A DNA stretch of 15,102 nt from an uncultured Clostridia bacterium (GCA_945927915.1 CAMEMX010000010.1:1-15102), one strand, 5' to 3'. Positions 6,274 to 13,666 are shown, numbered from the stretch's first letter. Translations and numbers: made by a program. Notes: generated from the sequence alone by a model not told the origin.

Positions 6274-6828
6274 CTATTCGGCGGAGGATGCCGCTTCTTC
6301 GGAGGTCTCTTCGGTGGATTGCGGCTCGGTCTGCTGCGTCGTCTCCGGTGCAGTCTGCGTTCCGGAGGGCAGAGCAAAGCCGTGAATGACGCCGTCGGGG
6401 GCGCTGTTCGTTACATCTCCGCCGATGATGTGCCCGTCATAGACCAGGACGCTTGCATAGACCGGCGCGGACGCGTCAGGGTAGTTGAGGATCTCATAGA
6501 CATAACGCATGACCTCTCTCCCCGCAAAATCCGTGAGGTCAAAGCCCTGGCTCTTTTGCAGGTCGTTGTAGCGCGCGAAGACCTTGTTCTCCGCCGTGTC
6601 CGGGATTTTGACCTTTTGCGTCTGCGTCGGCTCGGCGTTCACGCTCCAGCCGAAGGTCGCGAGGTAGGCAACGCGGTCATCGTTGGTATTGCCGATGGGC
6701 GACTGCGTTTTCGCCTTGTCTTCGCCGCCCGAAGCGGCGAGCAGGACGATCAGCAATATGGCGGCAAGCAGGACGACGCCTGCCGCAATGAGTTTGGATT
6801 TTGATAGCTTGGCAGTCAAGACAAACAT
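6274..6828 (-). CDS. Membrane-anchored DUF4830-family protein
   Basis: This 184-residue protein begins with a short basic N-terminus and one hydrophobic helix (about residues 13-32), so it is a signal-anchored or exported protein. The body (about 50-155) contains RVAYLATFGWSVNAEPTQTQKVKIP, shown here as pieces RVAYLATFGW, KVFARYNDLQKSQGFDLTDF and GHIIGGDVTNSAPDGVIHGF. I recognise these as the DUF4830 domain of Clostridia. No function is known for the family. The tail is low-complexity, rich in Thr, Glu, Gln and Ser. The start follows a GGGGGG site 6 nt upstream. The same frame stays open further upstream, but that part is antisense to the pseudouridine synthase gene and is excluded. No terminator is visible after the stop, so transcripts may read into the riboswitch-ribU unit. 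Confidence 0.83.
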   Translation of the reverse strand: MFVLTAKLSKSKLIAAGVVLLAAILLIVLLAASGGEDKAKTQSPIGNTNDDRVAYLATFGWSVNAEPTQTQKVKIPDTAENKVFARYNDLQKSQGFDLTDFAGREVMRYVYEILNYPDASAPVYASVLVYDGHIIGGDVTNSAPDGVIHGFALPSGTQTAPETTQQTEPQSTEETSEEAASSAE

Positions 6829-6854
6829 GAAATTCCCCCCGAAGTGTTTAATGG

Positions 6855-6884
6855 TTGATACACTGTATGTCCCGTAATGGACAA
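6855..6884. promoter_or_regulatory. Inverted repeats in the divergent intergenic region
   Basis: Two symmetric elements lie between the divergent DUF4830 and pseudouridine synthase genes: ATACA-C-TGTAT (6858-6868) and TGTCC-CGTAAT-GGACA (6869-6884). A -35-like TTGATA (6855-6860) is present, but no good -10 is found at proper spacing on either strand. These could be operator sites for divergent control. Support is only sequence symmetry. Confidence 0.3.
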
Positions 6885-6907
6885 ATATACCCGAAGGGAG
6901 CAGCAAG

Positions 6908-7636
6908 ATGCAGCGTTTGGATCGCTTCCTGTCCGAGGCCGGTGTGGAGTCGCGCAGGAAGATCAAGGAGGTCGTGCGTGCGGGACGTGTCTGCGTCAAT
7001 GGTAATGCCGTGTTCGCGCCGGAGATGAAAATCGATGAAGCTGCCGATACGGTCACGCTTGACGGTGAGATCGTCGGACGCAGCCGCGGCAGGATCGTCC
7101 TGATGATGAATAAGCCCGCCGGCTGCGTGACAGCCGCGCAGGACAAAGACTTCAAAACGGTGATGGAATACCTGCCGCCGCAGTATCGCAAGCTGATGCC
7201 CGTCGGCAGGCTCGACAAGGAGACGGAGGGACTGCTGCTGTTCACGAACGACGGCGATCTGGCGCACCGCCTGATCTCACCGAAGCACGGCGTTGAGAAG
7301 ACCTATTATGCCGAGCACGCCGGGGAGATCGACGAGACAGACATCGCGGCGTTTTCCGCGGGTTGCGTCTTGCGTGACGGTACGGTCTGCCGCCCGGCGG
7401 TGCTTGAAAAGCTCGCGGCGGGCAAGTGCATCGTTCGGGTCTGCGAGGGGAAATACCATCAGGTGCGTCGGATGCTGGCTTCACGCGGAAAGCCTGTTTC
7501 CTACCTTCGCCGGATTGCCGAAGGCGGCGTGGAGCTGGGTGATCTTCCTGTCTGCATGACGCGTGAACTGACAGAAACGGAGATCGCTGCTCTGGAATCT
7601 GTTGATTTTGACGAAAAAGTTTTAAGGAATAACTAA
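6908..7636 (+). CDS. RsuA/RluB-family 16S/23S rRNA pseudouridine synthase
   Basis: This 242-residue enzyme isomerises a specific uridine in ribosomal RNA to pseudouridine. The N-terminal S4 RNA-binding domain spans about residues 1-60 (MQRLDRFLSEAGVESRRKIKEVVRAG, with RVCVNG). The catalytic domain begins with MMNKPAGCVTA and has the family motif GRLDKETEGLLL with catalytic Asp103. YHQVRRMLASRGKPVSYLRR (about residues 180-200) is the standard C-terminal motif. The start is supported by AAGGGAG (6894-6900), 7 nt upstream. Whether it modifies 16S (RsuA) or 23S (RluB) RNA cannot be decided from sequence alone. Its last codons overlap the first copy of the TTTTGACGAAAA element. No convincing terminator follows. 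Confidence 0.95.
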   Translation: MQRLDRFLSEAGVESRRKIKEVVRAGRVCVNGNAVFAPEMKIDEAADTVTLDGEIVGRSRGRIVLMMNKPAGCVTAAQDKDFKTVMEYLPPQYRKLMPVGRLDKETEGLLLFTNDGDLAHRLISPKHGVEKTYYAEHAGEIDETDIAAFSAGCVLRDGTVCRPAVLEKLAAGKCIVRVCEGKYHQVRRMLASRGKPVSYLRRIAEGGVELGDLPVCMTRELTETEIAALESVDFDEKVLRNN

Positions 7637-7790
7637 AACATTTTGACGAAAATTCTCTGCTCTGTTTGTCCATATTGACGAAAAACTATCAAAAGTTCAT
7701 AAAAATCACGCCCTGAATTGAAATAATATGTATAAAAGCTCTTGCATTCTGTTGAAATTTGGAGTATTATATATACGCAATTTTGACGAC
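7605..7790 (+). repeat. Four copies of a WTTTTGACGAAAA-like element around the regulator promoter
   Basis: The copies are ATTTTGACGAAAA (7605-7617, inside the 3' end of the pseudouridine synthase gene), ATTTTGACGAAAATT (7640-7654), ATATTGACGAAAAA (7672-7685) and ATTTTGACGAC (7780-7790). All have the same orientation, and the first three are 35 and 32 nt apart. The fourth sits a few bases after the predicted transcription start. TTTT and AAAA form symmetric arms around GACG. The layout suggests operator sites, perhaps for the downstream regulator itself. The rest of the 7637-7826 gap shows no gene. Confidence 0.6.
7742..7770 (+). promoter_or_regulatory. Candidate promoter for the regulator-ftsEX operon
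   Basis: TTGCAT (7742-7747) is followed after 17 nt by TATTAT (7765-7770) in an A/T-rich stretch. The predicted start near 7777 leaves a leader of about 50 nt before the AAGGAGG site of the regulator. The fourth TTTTGACGA element lies immediately downstream of this start, where a repressor would block transcription. Confidence 0.55.
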
Positions 7791-7826
7791 TCCCGGCATT
7801 TTTCCGAAGACGAAGGAGGACGGCTT

Positions 7827-8921
7827 ATGTCAAGTCGTATTTTTCAGAGCGTGACCGAGCAGCTCACCGCTGCATCGCAGGCCTGTGTAGGTGTTATTGA
7901 TACGGAAGGAAACGTTATCGCTGCCGGTGACGTATCCATGATCGGTGAGCGCTGGGGCGAGGCCGCTGCTGCGGTCGCCGCTATGCCCGAAAGCCCTGTT
8001 TCCGTCGATGGGCGGACATTTTTTGCGTTAAAGGACTGGAATCCCACGTTTGGCTTCAGCGCTTTTGTCACGGGGACGGGGGAGCAGGCCGAGGCGCTGT
8101 GCCGTATGGCGCAGGTCTCGCTGAACTTCACCAAGGCTTATTATGAGGAAAAGCATGATAAGGGCACCTTCGTCAAGAATATCATCACGGATAATATCCT
8201 GCCGGGTGACATCTATATCCGGGCAAAGGAGCTGCATTTCCCGACGGAGCTGCCGCGCGTGGTCTTCCTTGTTCGTCAGCGCGGTCGCGCGGATGTGGCT
8301 GTCGTGGAACTGCTGCAGTCGATGTTCACCGACCAACAGCAGGATTTTGTCATCAGCGTTAACGAGACGGATGTCGCCATTGTCCGTCAGGTCGCTCCGG
8401 ATACGAGCGGCGAGGAGCTGACCCGCATCGGCAAGGCGATCGAGGAACGCCTCAAGAGCGAGCTGTTCGCCCGCACGACCATCGGCATCGGCACGATCTC
8501 GGAGCACCTGCGCGAGCTTGCCGACTCCTATAAAGAGGCGCAGGTCGCCATTGAGGTCGGCAAGGTCTTTGACACCGAAAAAACCGTCCTCAATTATGAG
8601 AACCTCGGCATCGGTCGCCTGATCTATCAGCTCCCGACAACGCTGTGTGAGATCTTCCTGTCGGAGGTCTTCAAGAAGAATTCCATTGATTCGCTCGACC
8701 AGGAGACCCTGTTCACAATCAATATGTTCTTTGAAAACAGCCTGAACGTCTCTGAGACATCGCGGAAGCTGTTTGTACATCGCAACACGCTCGTTTACCG
8801 CCTGGAAAAAATCAAAAAGCTGACCGGCCTCGATCTGCGCGAATTTGACGACGCGATCATCTTCAAGGTCGCGCTGATGGTCAAAAAATACCTTGCCTCG
8901 CGGGAAAGCCGTATGGCATAA
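7827..8921 (+). CDS. CdaR/PucR-type helix-turn-helix transcriptional regulator
   Basis: This 364-residue protein is a probable DNA-binding regulator. The C-terminus (about residues 295-355) has the PucR-type HTH: TLFTINMFFENSLNVSETSR followed by LFVHRNTLVYRLEKIKKLTG and DLREFDDAIIFKVAL, which is highly characteristic. The middle (about 145-260) looks like the GGDEF-like domain typical of CdaR/PucR proteins (TTIGIGTISEHLRELADSYKEA). The N-terminal 130 residues would be the sensor; VGVIDTEGNVIAAGD resembles a sugar-diacid or PAS-like sensing module. AAGGAGG (7813-7819) fixes the ATG at 7827; an in-frame ATG at 7728 overlaps the promoter. It ends 17 nt before ftsE, so it is probably cotranscribed with it. 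The effector is unknown. A role in cell-envelope control is inferred from position. Confidence 0.85.
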   Translation: MSSRIFQSVTEQLTAASQACVGVIDTEGNVIAAGDVSMIGERWGEAAAAVAAMPESPVSVDGRTFFALKDWNPTFGFSAFVTGTGEQAEALCRMAQVSLNFTKAYYEEKHDKGTFVKNIITDNILPGDIYIRAKELHFPTELPRVVFLVRQRGRADVAVVELLQSMFTDQQQDFVISVNETDVAIVRQVAPDTSGEELTRIGKAIEERLKSELFARTTIGIGTISEHLRELADSYKEAQVAIEVGKVFDTEKTVLNYENLGIGRLIYQLPTTLCEIFLSEVFKKNSIDSLDQETLFTINMFFENSLNVSETSRKLFVHRNTLVYRLEKIKKLTGLDLREFDDAIIFKVALMVKKYLASRESRMA

Positions 8922-8938
8922 AGGAATCTGGTGTTATT

Positions 8939-9625
8939 ATGATCGATCTGATTAACGTTACAAAAACCTACGATACCGGCACGCACGCCCTTAACGGCAT
9001 TGATATGCACATTGACGACGGCGAGTTTGTCTTTCTGGTCGGGCAGTCCGGCTCAGGCAAGTCGACCATCATCAAGCTGCTGACTGCCGAGCTGAAGCCG
9101 ACCTCCGGCTCTATCCTGGTCAATGGCTACAAGCTCGAATCCATCAAGCGTTCCTCCATTCCGTATATGCGCAGAACGCTTGGCGTTATCTTTCAGGATT
9201 TCCGCCTGATCGAAAACAAGACCGTTTATGAAAATGTCGCCTTTGCCATGCGTGTTATCGGCGCCTCCGGCAAGGAGATCAAAAAACGCGTACCGTATGT
9301 TCTGGAACTTGTCGGGCTGGAAAACAAGGGTCGCCGCCTGCCGCGTGAGCTCTCCGGCGGCGAGCAGCAGCGTGTGGCTATCGCCCGCGCCCTCATCAAC
9401 AACCCAACGATGATCATTGCCGACGAGCCGACCGGTAACCTTGACCCGGCGCGCTCTTTTGAGATCATGCTGCTGCTCGAGCAGATCAACGCCCTCGGCA
9501 CGACGGTCATGGTCGTCACCCATGAGAAGGGACTGGTCGACCGCTTCACCAAGCGTGTTGTCGCCATCGACGAGGGCAGGGTAATCAGCGACGGAATGGA
9601 CGGGTATTACAACTATGAAGCATAA
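8939..9625 (+). CDS. ftsE: Cell-division ABC transporter ATP-binding protein FtsE
   Basis: This 228-residue cytoplasmic ATPase pairs with FtsX to drive a mechanical signal across the membrane rather than transport. The Walker A motif is GQSGSGKST (residues 35-43, Lys41). Other motifs are the Q-loop IFQDFRLIENKTVYENVAF, the signature LSGGEQQRVAIARAL (138-152), the Walker B motif ADEPTGNLD (Asp162, Glu163) and the H-loop His195 in VTHEKG. The length and the QDFRL and TVYENVAFAMRV segments are diagnostic of FtsE. The only reasonable upstream site is AAGGAA about 12 nt before the ATG, weaker than its neighbours, so coupling to the upstream regulator is likely. It overlaps ftsX by 11 nt. Confidence 0.96.
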   Translation: MIDLINVTKTYDTGTHALNGIDMHIDDGEFVFLVGQSGSGKSTIIKLLTAELKPTSGSILVNGYKLESIKRSSIPYMRRTLGVIFQDFRLIENKTVYENVAFAMRVIGASGKEIKKRVPYVLELVGLENKGRRLPRELSGGEQQRVAIARALINNPTMIIADEPTGNLDPARSFEIMLLLEQINALGTTVMVVTHEKGLVDRFTKRVVAIDEGRVISDGMDGYYNYEA

Positions 9626-10496
9626 TAATTTCGGCTATCTGATGGGCGAGGGCCTGCGTGCGGTGTTCAAGCACGGCTTTATGTCCTTCGCCGCTATCTG
9701 CATCACCGTGGCGTGTCTCGTTATCATCAACTGCTTTTTGCTCATTTCCTACAACATGAGCCTGATCGTCGACGACCTGCAGAAGGAGATGCGCGTGCTT
9801 GTTATCATCGACGAGACCTATACCGAAGCGGAGGCCAAGAACGTCGGCTCGGAGATCAATCTGGTCGACAACGTTGACAACGCAGTCTTTATTCCACGTG
9901 CACAGGCGCTGAAGGAATTCATCGGCGATTCGGATGAATCGACGTTTGACGGCCTGTATCCCGAAAATTTCAGAGATCAGTTTGAGATCACGCTGGTCGA
10001 CAACGACAAGGCGAGCGAGACGATGTCCGCACTTGAAAAGGTGGTCGGTGTAGCTGAGGTAAAGGGCGATGTCAGAACGGCTGAGTCGCTTGCGGACATC
10101 CGCAATCTGCTCTACGCCGCTACGATCGCGATTGCCGCTGTCCTGCTTGTCGTTTCGCTCATCATTATTTCCAACACGATCCGCCTTGCCATGCTCGACC
10201 GCCGCGAGGAAATCGCGATCATGAAGATGGTCGGCGCGACCAACAGCTTTATCCGCTTCCCGTTTGTGATCGAGGGCTTCCTGCTTGGACTGTTCAGTTC
10301 GGTGTTCTCGTTCTTCATCGTCTGGGGCCTGTATGAAGTGATCCGTAATGCAATCAACGGAATGGACATTGCCTTCATTTCGGCGGTCCCCTTTGCGGAA
10401 TTTATGTGGCCGATGGCAGGCATCTGCGCCGTGTCCGGCTTCTGCATCGGTATTCTGGGCAGTATGCTCTCCATCCGCCGCTTCCTGAAGGTTTGA
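9615..10496 (+). CDS. ftsX: Cell-division protein FtsX (permease-like)
   Basis: This 293-residue membrane partner of FtsE has one transmembrane helix at about residues 22-46 and an external domain of about 115 residues (LVIIDETYTEAEAKNVGSEI through TAESLADIRN). Three further helices lie at about 165-187, 215-240 and 262-285. LAMLDRREEIAIMKMVGAT between helices 2 and 3 is the classic FtsX/MacB cytoplasmic motif. The external domain of Firmicutes FtsX binds the coiled-coil region of a peptidoglycan hydrolase, and such a protein is encoded next. The ATG lies within the ftsE end, so translation is probably coupled. Length and topology are normal for the family. Confidence 0.96.
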   Translation: MKHNNFGYLMGEGLRAVFKHGFMSFAAICITVACLVIINCFLLISYNMSLIVDDLQKEMRVLVIIDETYTEAEAKNVGSEINLVDNVDNAVFIPRAQALKEFIGDSDESTFDGLYPENFRDQFEITLVDNDKASETMSALEKVVGVAEVKGDVRTAESLADIRNLLYAATIAIAAVLLVVSLIIISNTIRLAMLDRREEIAIMKMVGATNSFIRFPFVIEGFLLGLFSSVFSFFIVWGLYEVIRNAINGMDIAFISAVPFAEFMWPMAGICAVSGFCIGILGSMLSIRRFLKV

Positions 10497-10529
10497 TAAT
10501 CGCTGACTTTTTTGTTGGGAGGTATCATA

Positions 10530-11798
10530 ATGTATAAGTACAGAAGAGTGATCGTCTCCGGCATCGCGCTGCTGCTGGCAGTTTCGCTGCTTGCCGGTCT
10601 GATCGTGATGGTCGTCAACGCAAAATCATCTGCTGAGATCCAGGCCGAGATCGATTCTCTCGAGGAAAAATCCGAAGCGCTTGCCGCTGAACGCGAGGCG
10701 CTGGAGGAACAGATCGCTGAGAATAAGAGCAAGACGCTGACGGTCGTCGAACAAAAGGCGCAGGTCGATCAGGAGATCGAGCTGACGCGCAGAGAAGTCG
10801 AGATCGTCAACGAACAGATCCACCAGTTCAATCAGCTCATTGCGGAAAAGCAGGCGGAGCTGGACGAGCTGGAGCAGAAGCAGGCAGATCTGTTTGACCG
10901 TTACAGACTGAGAATGCGCGCCCTGCAGGAACGCGGCAATATTTCCATCTGGTCTGTGCTTCTTTCGTCCGAGAGCTTCACCGATATGCTTCGCAACCGC
11001 GTGATGATCGAGGAGGTCGCCCTTGCCGACCAGCGGATGATGGAGGAAATGCGTTCCGTCGCCGCCGAGATCCTTGCCGCCAAAGAGGAGCTTGCTGCGC
11101 AAAAGGCAAAGCTGGAGCAGAAGAAGGCCGAGCTCGCCGAATCGGAGCAGCTTCTGGACGAGAAGCGTAAGGAATCCGACGAACTGCTCGCTCAGCTCGT
11201 CTCCGATAAGCAGAAGCTGATCGAAGAAACGGAGAAGTACGAAGCGGAGGAGGCCGCGCTCAGCGACGAGATTGCAAAGCTCGAGCAGGAGCGTACCGAA
11301 GCGCTGCAAAGAGAATGGGAGGAGCAGCATCCGCCCACACCGGGCAACGGCGACGACCCGGATGACGATGATCCGGGAGATTATCCCGCGAGCAATGAGA
11401 GCTTCCGTTTCCCGTTGCCTGCCGGCGTCGGTGTCGTGCTCACCAGCCCCTACGGCTATCGTGTCCACCCCATCACCGGCAACTATTCGCTGCACAACGG
11501 CGTGGACCTTGCCATCGGCTCAGGCACGCCGATCTATGCCACCAAGAGCGGCTATGTCACGACCGCTACATATAACTACGCTTACGGCTATTATGTCACG
11601 ATCAATCACATGGACGGATTCTCATCCCTGTATGGTCACATGACGAATTACGTTGTCAGCGAGGGTCAGTATGTTGAGCGCGGACAGGTCATTGGCTATG
11701 TCGGCTCGACGGGATATTCCACCGGCCCGCATCTGCACTTCACCATCTACTATAACGGTGCGACGGTGAATCCGATGGCGTATATCACCCTTCAATAA
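10530..11798 (+). CDS. Coiled-coil M23 (LytM-type) peptidoglycan endopeptidase, likely FtsEX-controlled
   Basis: This 422-residue exported protein has an N-terminal signal or anchor helix (about 8-31). A long coiled coil (about 32-270), rich in Glu, Lys, Ala and Leu heptads, follows. Next come an acidic Pro/Gly/Asp linker (about 266-290) and an M23 domain from about residue 292. The zinc ligands are His322 and Asp326 (HNGVD) and His403, with catalytic His401 (HLH). All are intact, so it should be an active metallopeptidase rather than a degenerate EnvC-like activator. GGGAGG (10517-10522) selects the ATG at 10530 over an in-frame TTG at 10512. Directly following ftsEX, its coiled coil is the expected FtsX-binding segment, as in CwlO, PcsB and RipC systems. 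That interaction is inferred. Confidence 0.92.
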   Translation: MYKYRRVIVSGIALLLAVSLLAGLIVMVVNAKSSAEIQAEIDSLEEKSEALAAEREALEEQIAENKSKTLTVVEQKAQVDQEIELTRREVEIVNEQIHQFNQLIAEKQAELDELEQKQADLFDRYRLRMRALQERGNISIWSVLLSSESFTDMLRNRVMIEEVALADQRMMEEMRSVAAEILAAKEELAAQKAKLEQKKAELAESEQLLDEKRKESDELLAQLVSDKQKLIEETEKYEAEEAALSDEIAKLEQERTEALQREWEEQHPPTPGNGDDPDDDDPGDYPASNESFRFPLPAGVGVVLTSPYGYRVHPITGNYSLHNGVDLAIGSGTPIYATKSGYVTTATYNYAYGYYVTINHMDGFSSLYGHMTNYVVSEGQYVERGQVIGYVGSTGYSTGPHLHFTIYYNGATVNPMAYITLQ

Positions 11799-11806
11799 TT
11801 CTTTTA

Positions 11807-11831
11807 CCCAGAGCCTTCCAAAGGCTCTGGG
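11807..11831 (+). terminator. Strong hairpin between the M23 and S41 genes (possible partial terminator or mRNA processing element)
   Basis: CCCAGAGCCTT (11807-11817) and AAGGCTCTGGG (11821-11831) form a perfect 11-bp G/C-rich stem with a 3-nt loop. The downstream sequence CAAACCATTTTCGG lacks a clean T run at the stem base, so termination is likely weak or absent. It may instead set different transcript levels for the M23 and S41 genes, or protect the 3' end of the upstream message. Confidence 0.5.
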
Positions 11832-11863
11832 CAAACCATTTTCGGCACATGGAGAGCACAATA

Positions 11864-13096
11864 ATGAAACAGCTCAATTTATTTTTCAAGATCCTTCTTT
11901 GCGTCCTTCTTTCAGTCTGCATTATCCTTCTTTCCTTTGACATCATCGTCCGCAGGACGGATGCTGCGAAAGAAACGGACGGCAACGGCAGCCCGATTCT
12001 CAACGAAGCGGGGCAGACGCCGGCATATTTGAATAAGGTTACGGAGATCCTCGGACTGATCGACACCTATTATGTCGACGATTATACCACAGATCAGCTC
12101 GGAGACTATCTCGCGGCGGCGGTCATCTCCTCAACAGGGGACCGCTGGAGCTATTATGTCAGCGCTGAGGAATACGATTCCCTTGTCGAACAGAATAATA
12201 ACGCCTATGTCGGCATCGGCGTGACCATCGAGGACGCACCGGATGAGGGCGGGGTGCGGATCATCTCTGTCACGCACAACAGCCCGGCGGAGCTTGCCCA
12301 GCTTCAGAACGGCGACGTGATCGTTGCCGTTGAAGGACAGGACGTGGCAGAGCTTGGCATGACAGGCGCGAAGAATCTCGTCCGCGGCGAGGCCGGAACT
12401 GACGTAAAGCTCACGATTCTCCGCGACGGCAAGCGCTTTGACGTAACGATCACGCGCCAGATCATCGAGACCGAGGTCGTTGTTGCAGAGCTTCTGGATA
12501 ATGGCTACGGCTATATCAAGATCAATAACTTTGATACGAATTGCGCCCGCGATTCCATTGCCGCGATCGACGATATGATCGCGCAGGGAGCTACTGCGCT
12601 GATCTTTGATGTTCGGTTCAACCCCGGCGGCTACAAGCACGAGCTTGTCGAGGTGCTTGATTATCTGCTTCCGGAAGGCCCGCTGTTCCGCTCCGTGGAT
12701 TATCTCGGCAAGGAAGAGGTAGACTATTCCGACGAGAGCCATATTGATATTCCGATGGCAGTGCTGGTCAACGAGGATTCCTATTCCGCGGCGGAATTCT
12801 TTGCCGTTGCCCTGCAGGAATACGGCGCGGCTGTTGTGGTCGGTACGCAGACCAGCGGCAAGGCGAATTATCAGCAGACCTTCCGCCTGAGTGACGGCTC
12901 CGCGGTCGCGATCTCGACCGGTCATTATCAGACGCCGAACGGCGTTACGCTTGCGGGCGTCGGCATCACGCCGGATATCCCGGTCCAGGTGGATGACGAG
13001 ACCTATGCGAATCTATACTACGAAAAGGTTTCCAAGGCTGACGACGCCCAGCTCCAGGCTGCAATCGCGGCGCTGGACGCAAAGAACGAAAACTGA
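11864..13096 (+). CDS. S41-family C-terminal processing peptidase (CtpA/CtpB-like), membrane-anchored
   Basis: This 410-residue serine protease has an N-terminal signal anchor (about 8-30), a PDZ domain at about 113-199 (YVGIGV, then NSPAELAQLQNGDVIVAVEG) and an S41 catalytic core. The core has FNPGGY near residue 253. Aligning its SYSAAE and TSGKANYQ motifs to S41 enzymes gives Ser308 as nucleophile, Lys333 as base and Gln337. The spacing of 25 and 4 residues fits the CtpB Ser/Lys/Gln arrangement. GGAGAG (11851-11856) supports the ATG at 11864; the in-frame ATG at 11849 has no site. In Bacillus subtilis ctpB also neighbours ftsEX. It probably trims or degrades exported proteins at the cell surface; processing of the adjacent hydrolase is an inference. 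Confidence 0.93.
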   Translation: MKQLNLFFKILLCVLLSVCIILLSFDIIVRRTDAAKETDGNGSPILNEAGQTPAYLNKVTEILGLIDTYYVDDYTTDQLGDYLAAAVISSTGDRWSYYVSAEEYDSLVEQNNNAYVGIGVTIEDAPDEGGVRIISVTHNSPAELAQLQNGDVIVAVEGQDVAELGMTGAKNLVRGEAGTDVKLTILRDGKRFDVTITRQIIETEVVVAELLDNGYGYIKINNFDTNCARDSIAAIDDMIAQGATALIFDVRFNPGGYKHELVEVLDYLLPEGPLFRSVDYLGKEEVDYSDESHIDIPMAVLVNEDSYSAAEFFAVALQEYGAAVVVGTQTSGKANYQQTFRLSDGSAVAISTGHYQTPNGVTLAGVGITPDIPVQVDDETYANLYYEKVSKADDAQLQAAIAALDAKNEN

Positions 13097-13107
13097 CACA
13101 TTAACAC

Positions 13108-13137
13108 TTGACAGATAGGCTGTTTATCTTCTATAAT
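13108..13137 (+). promoter_or_regulatory. Strong vegetative promoter for greA-lysS
   Basis: A perfect -35 TTGACA (13108-13113) and a perfect -10 TATAAT (13132-13137) are separated by 18 nt. They begin 11 nt after the S41 peptidase stop. The predicted start near 13144 leaves a leader of about 28 nt with GGAGG at 13160-13164. Confidence 0.85.
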
Positions 13138-13171
13138 CTATTGGAAAAATTGTATTTTTGGAGGAATCGGC

Positions 13172-13651
13172 ATGGCAAAAGAGTTTAAATTGACAAGAGA
13201 ACGCCTGAAGGAGCTTGAGGCGGAGCTGAACTATCTGAAAACGACCCGTGAGAAAGAAGTTGCGGAGCAGATCAAGGAAGCGCGCTCTTTCGGCGACCTT
13301 TCTGAGAACAGTGAATATGATGAGGCGAAGAACGAGCAGGCGAAGCTCTACGGACGCATTGCCGAGGTGGAGAATATCCTCTCGCACGCAGTCGTTTTTG
13401 ACGAGACGACCGATTCCGAGGACACCGGCGTGGTCGGCCTTGGCTGCACCGTTACCGTCCGCGATCTGGAATTCGAAGAGAATGCGGTCTATGCCATCGT
13501 CGGCTCGCAGGAGGCGAATCCGATGGAAGCGCGCATCTCCGACGATTCTCCCTTCGGCAAGGCGATGCTCGGCAAGCATATCGGCGACATCGTCGAGGTC
13601 GACGCCCCGGCCGGCCTGATCAAATTTGAGATTCTCGCCGTAGAACGATAA
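13172..13651 (+). CDS. greA: Transcription elongation factor GreA
   Basis: This 159-residue factor enters the RNA polymerase secondary channel and stimulates cleavage of backtracked RNA. The N-terminal coiled coil (about 1-75) carries the diagnostic tip motif FGDLSENSEYDEAKNEQ with acidic Asp42 and Glu45. The C-terminal FKBP-like domain ends with ISDDSPFGKAMLGKHIGDIV and a closing beta strand (GLIKFEILAVER), complete for the family. GGAGG lies 7 nt before the ATG. It has its own consensus promoter and is followed after 15 nt by lysS, the common Firmicutes pairing. Confidence 0.97.
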   Translation: MAKEFKLTRERLKELEAELNYLKTTREKEVAEQIKEARSFGDLSENSEYDEAKNEQAKLYGRIAEVENILSHAVVFDETTDSEDTGVVGLGCTVTVRDLEFEENAVYAIVGSQEANPMEARISDDSPFGKAMLGKHIGDIVEVDAPAGLIKFEILAVER

Positions 13652-13666
13652 CACAGGAGGAATAAC

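Noticed and set aside
6887..6897. ATACCCGAAGG repeated at 6014-6024 and 6887-6897
   Set aside because: The 11-base match falls in an otherwise unrelated context: one copy is a terminator arm, the other precedes a ribosome binding site. Coincidence is likely.
6829..7245. N-terminal extension of the DUF4830 frame on the minus strand
   Set aside because: The extension is antisense to the pseudouridine synthase gene, whose homology is clear, and a GGGGGG site directly precedes the ATG at 6828.
7619..7639. GTTTTA...TAAAAC inverted repeat after the pseudouridine synthase as a terminator
   Set aside because: The stem is only six A/T-rich pairs and is not followed by a T run.
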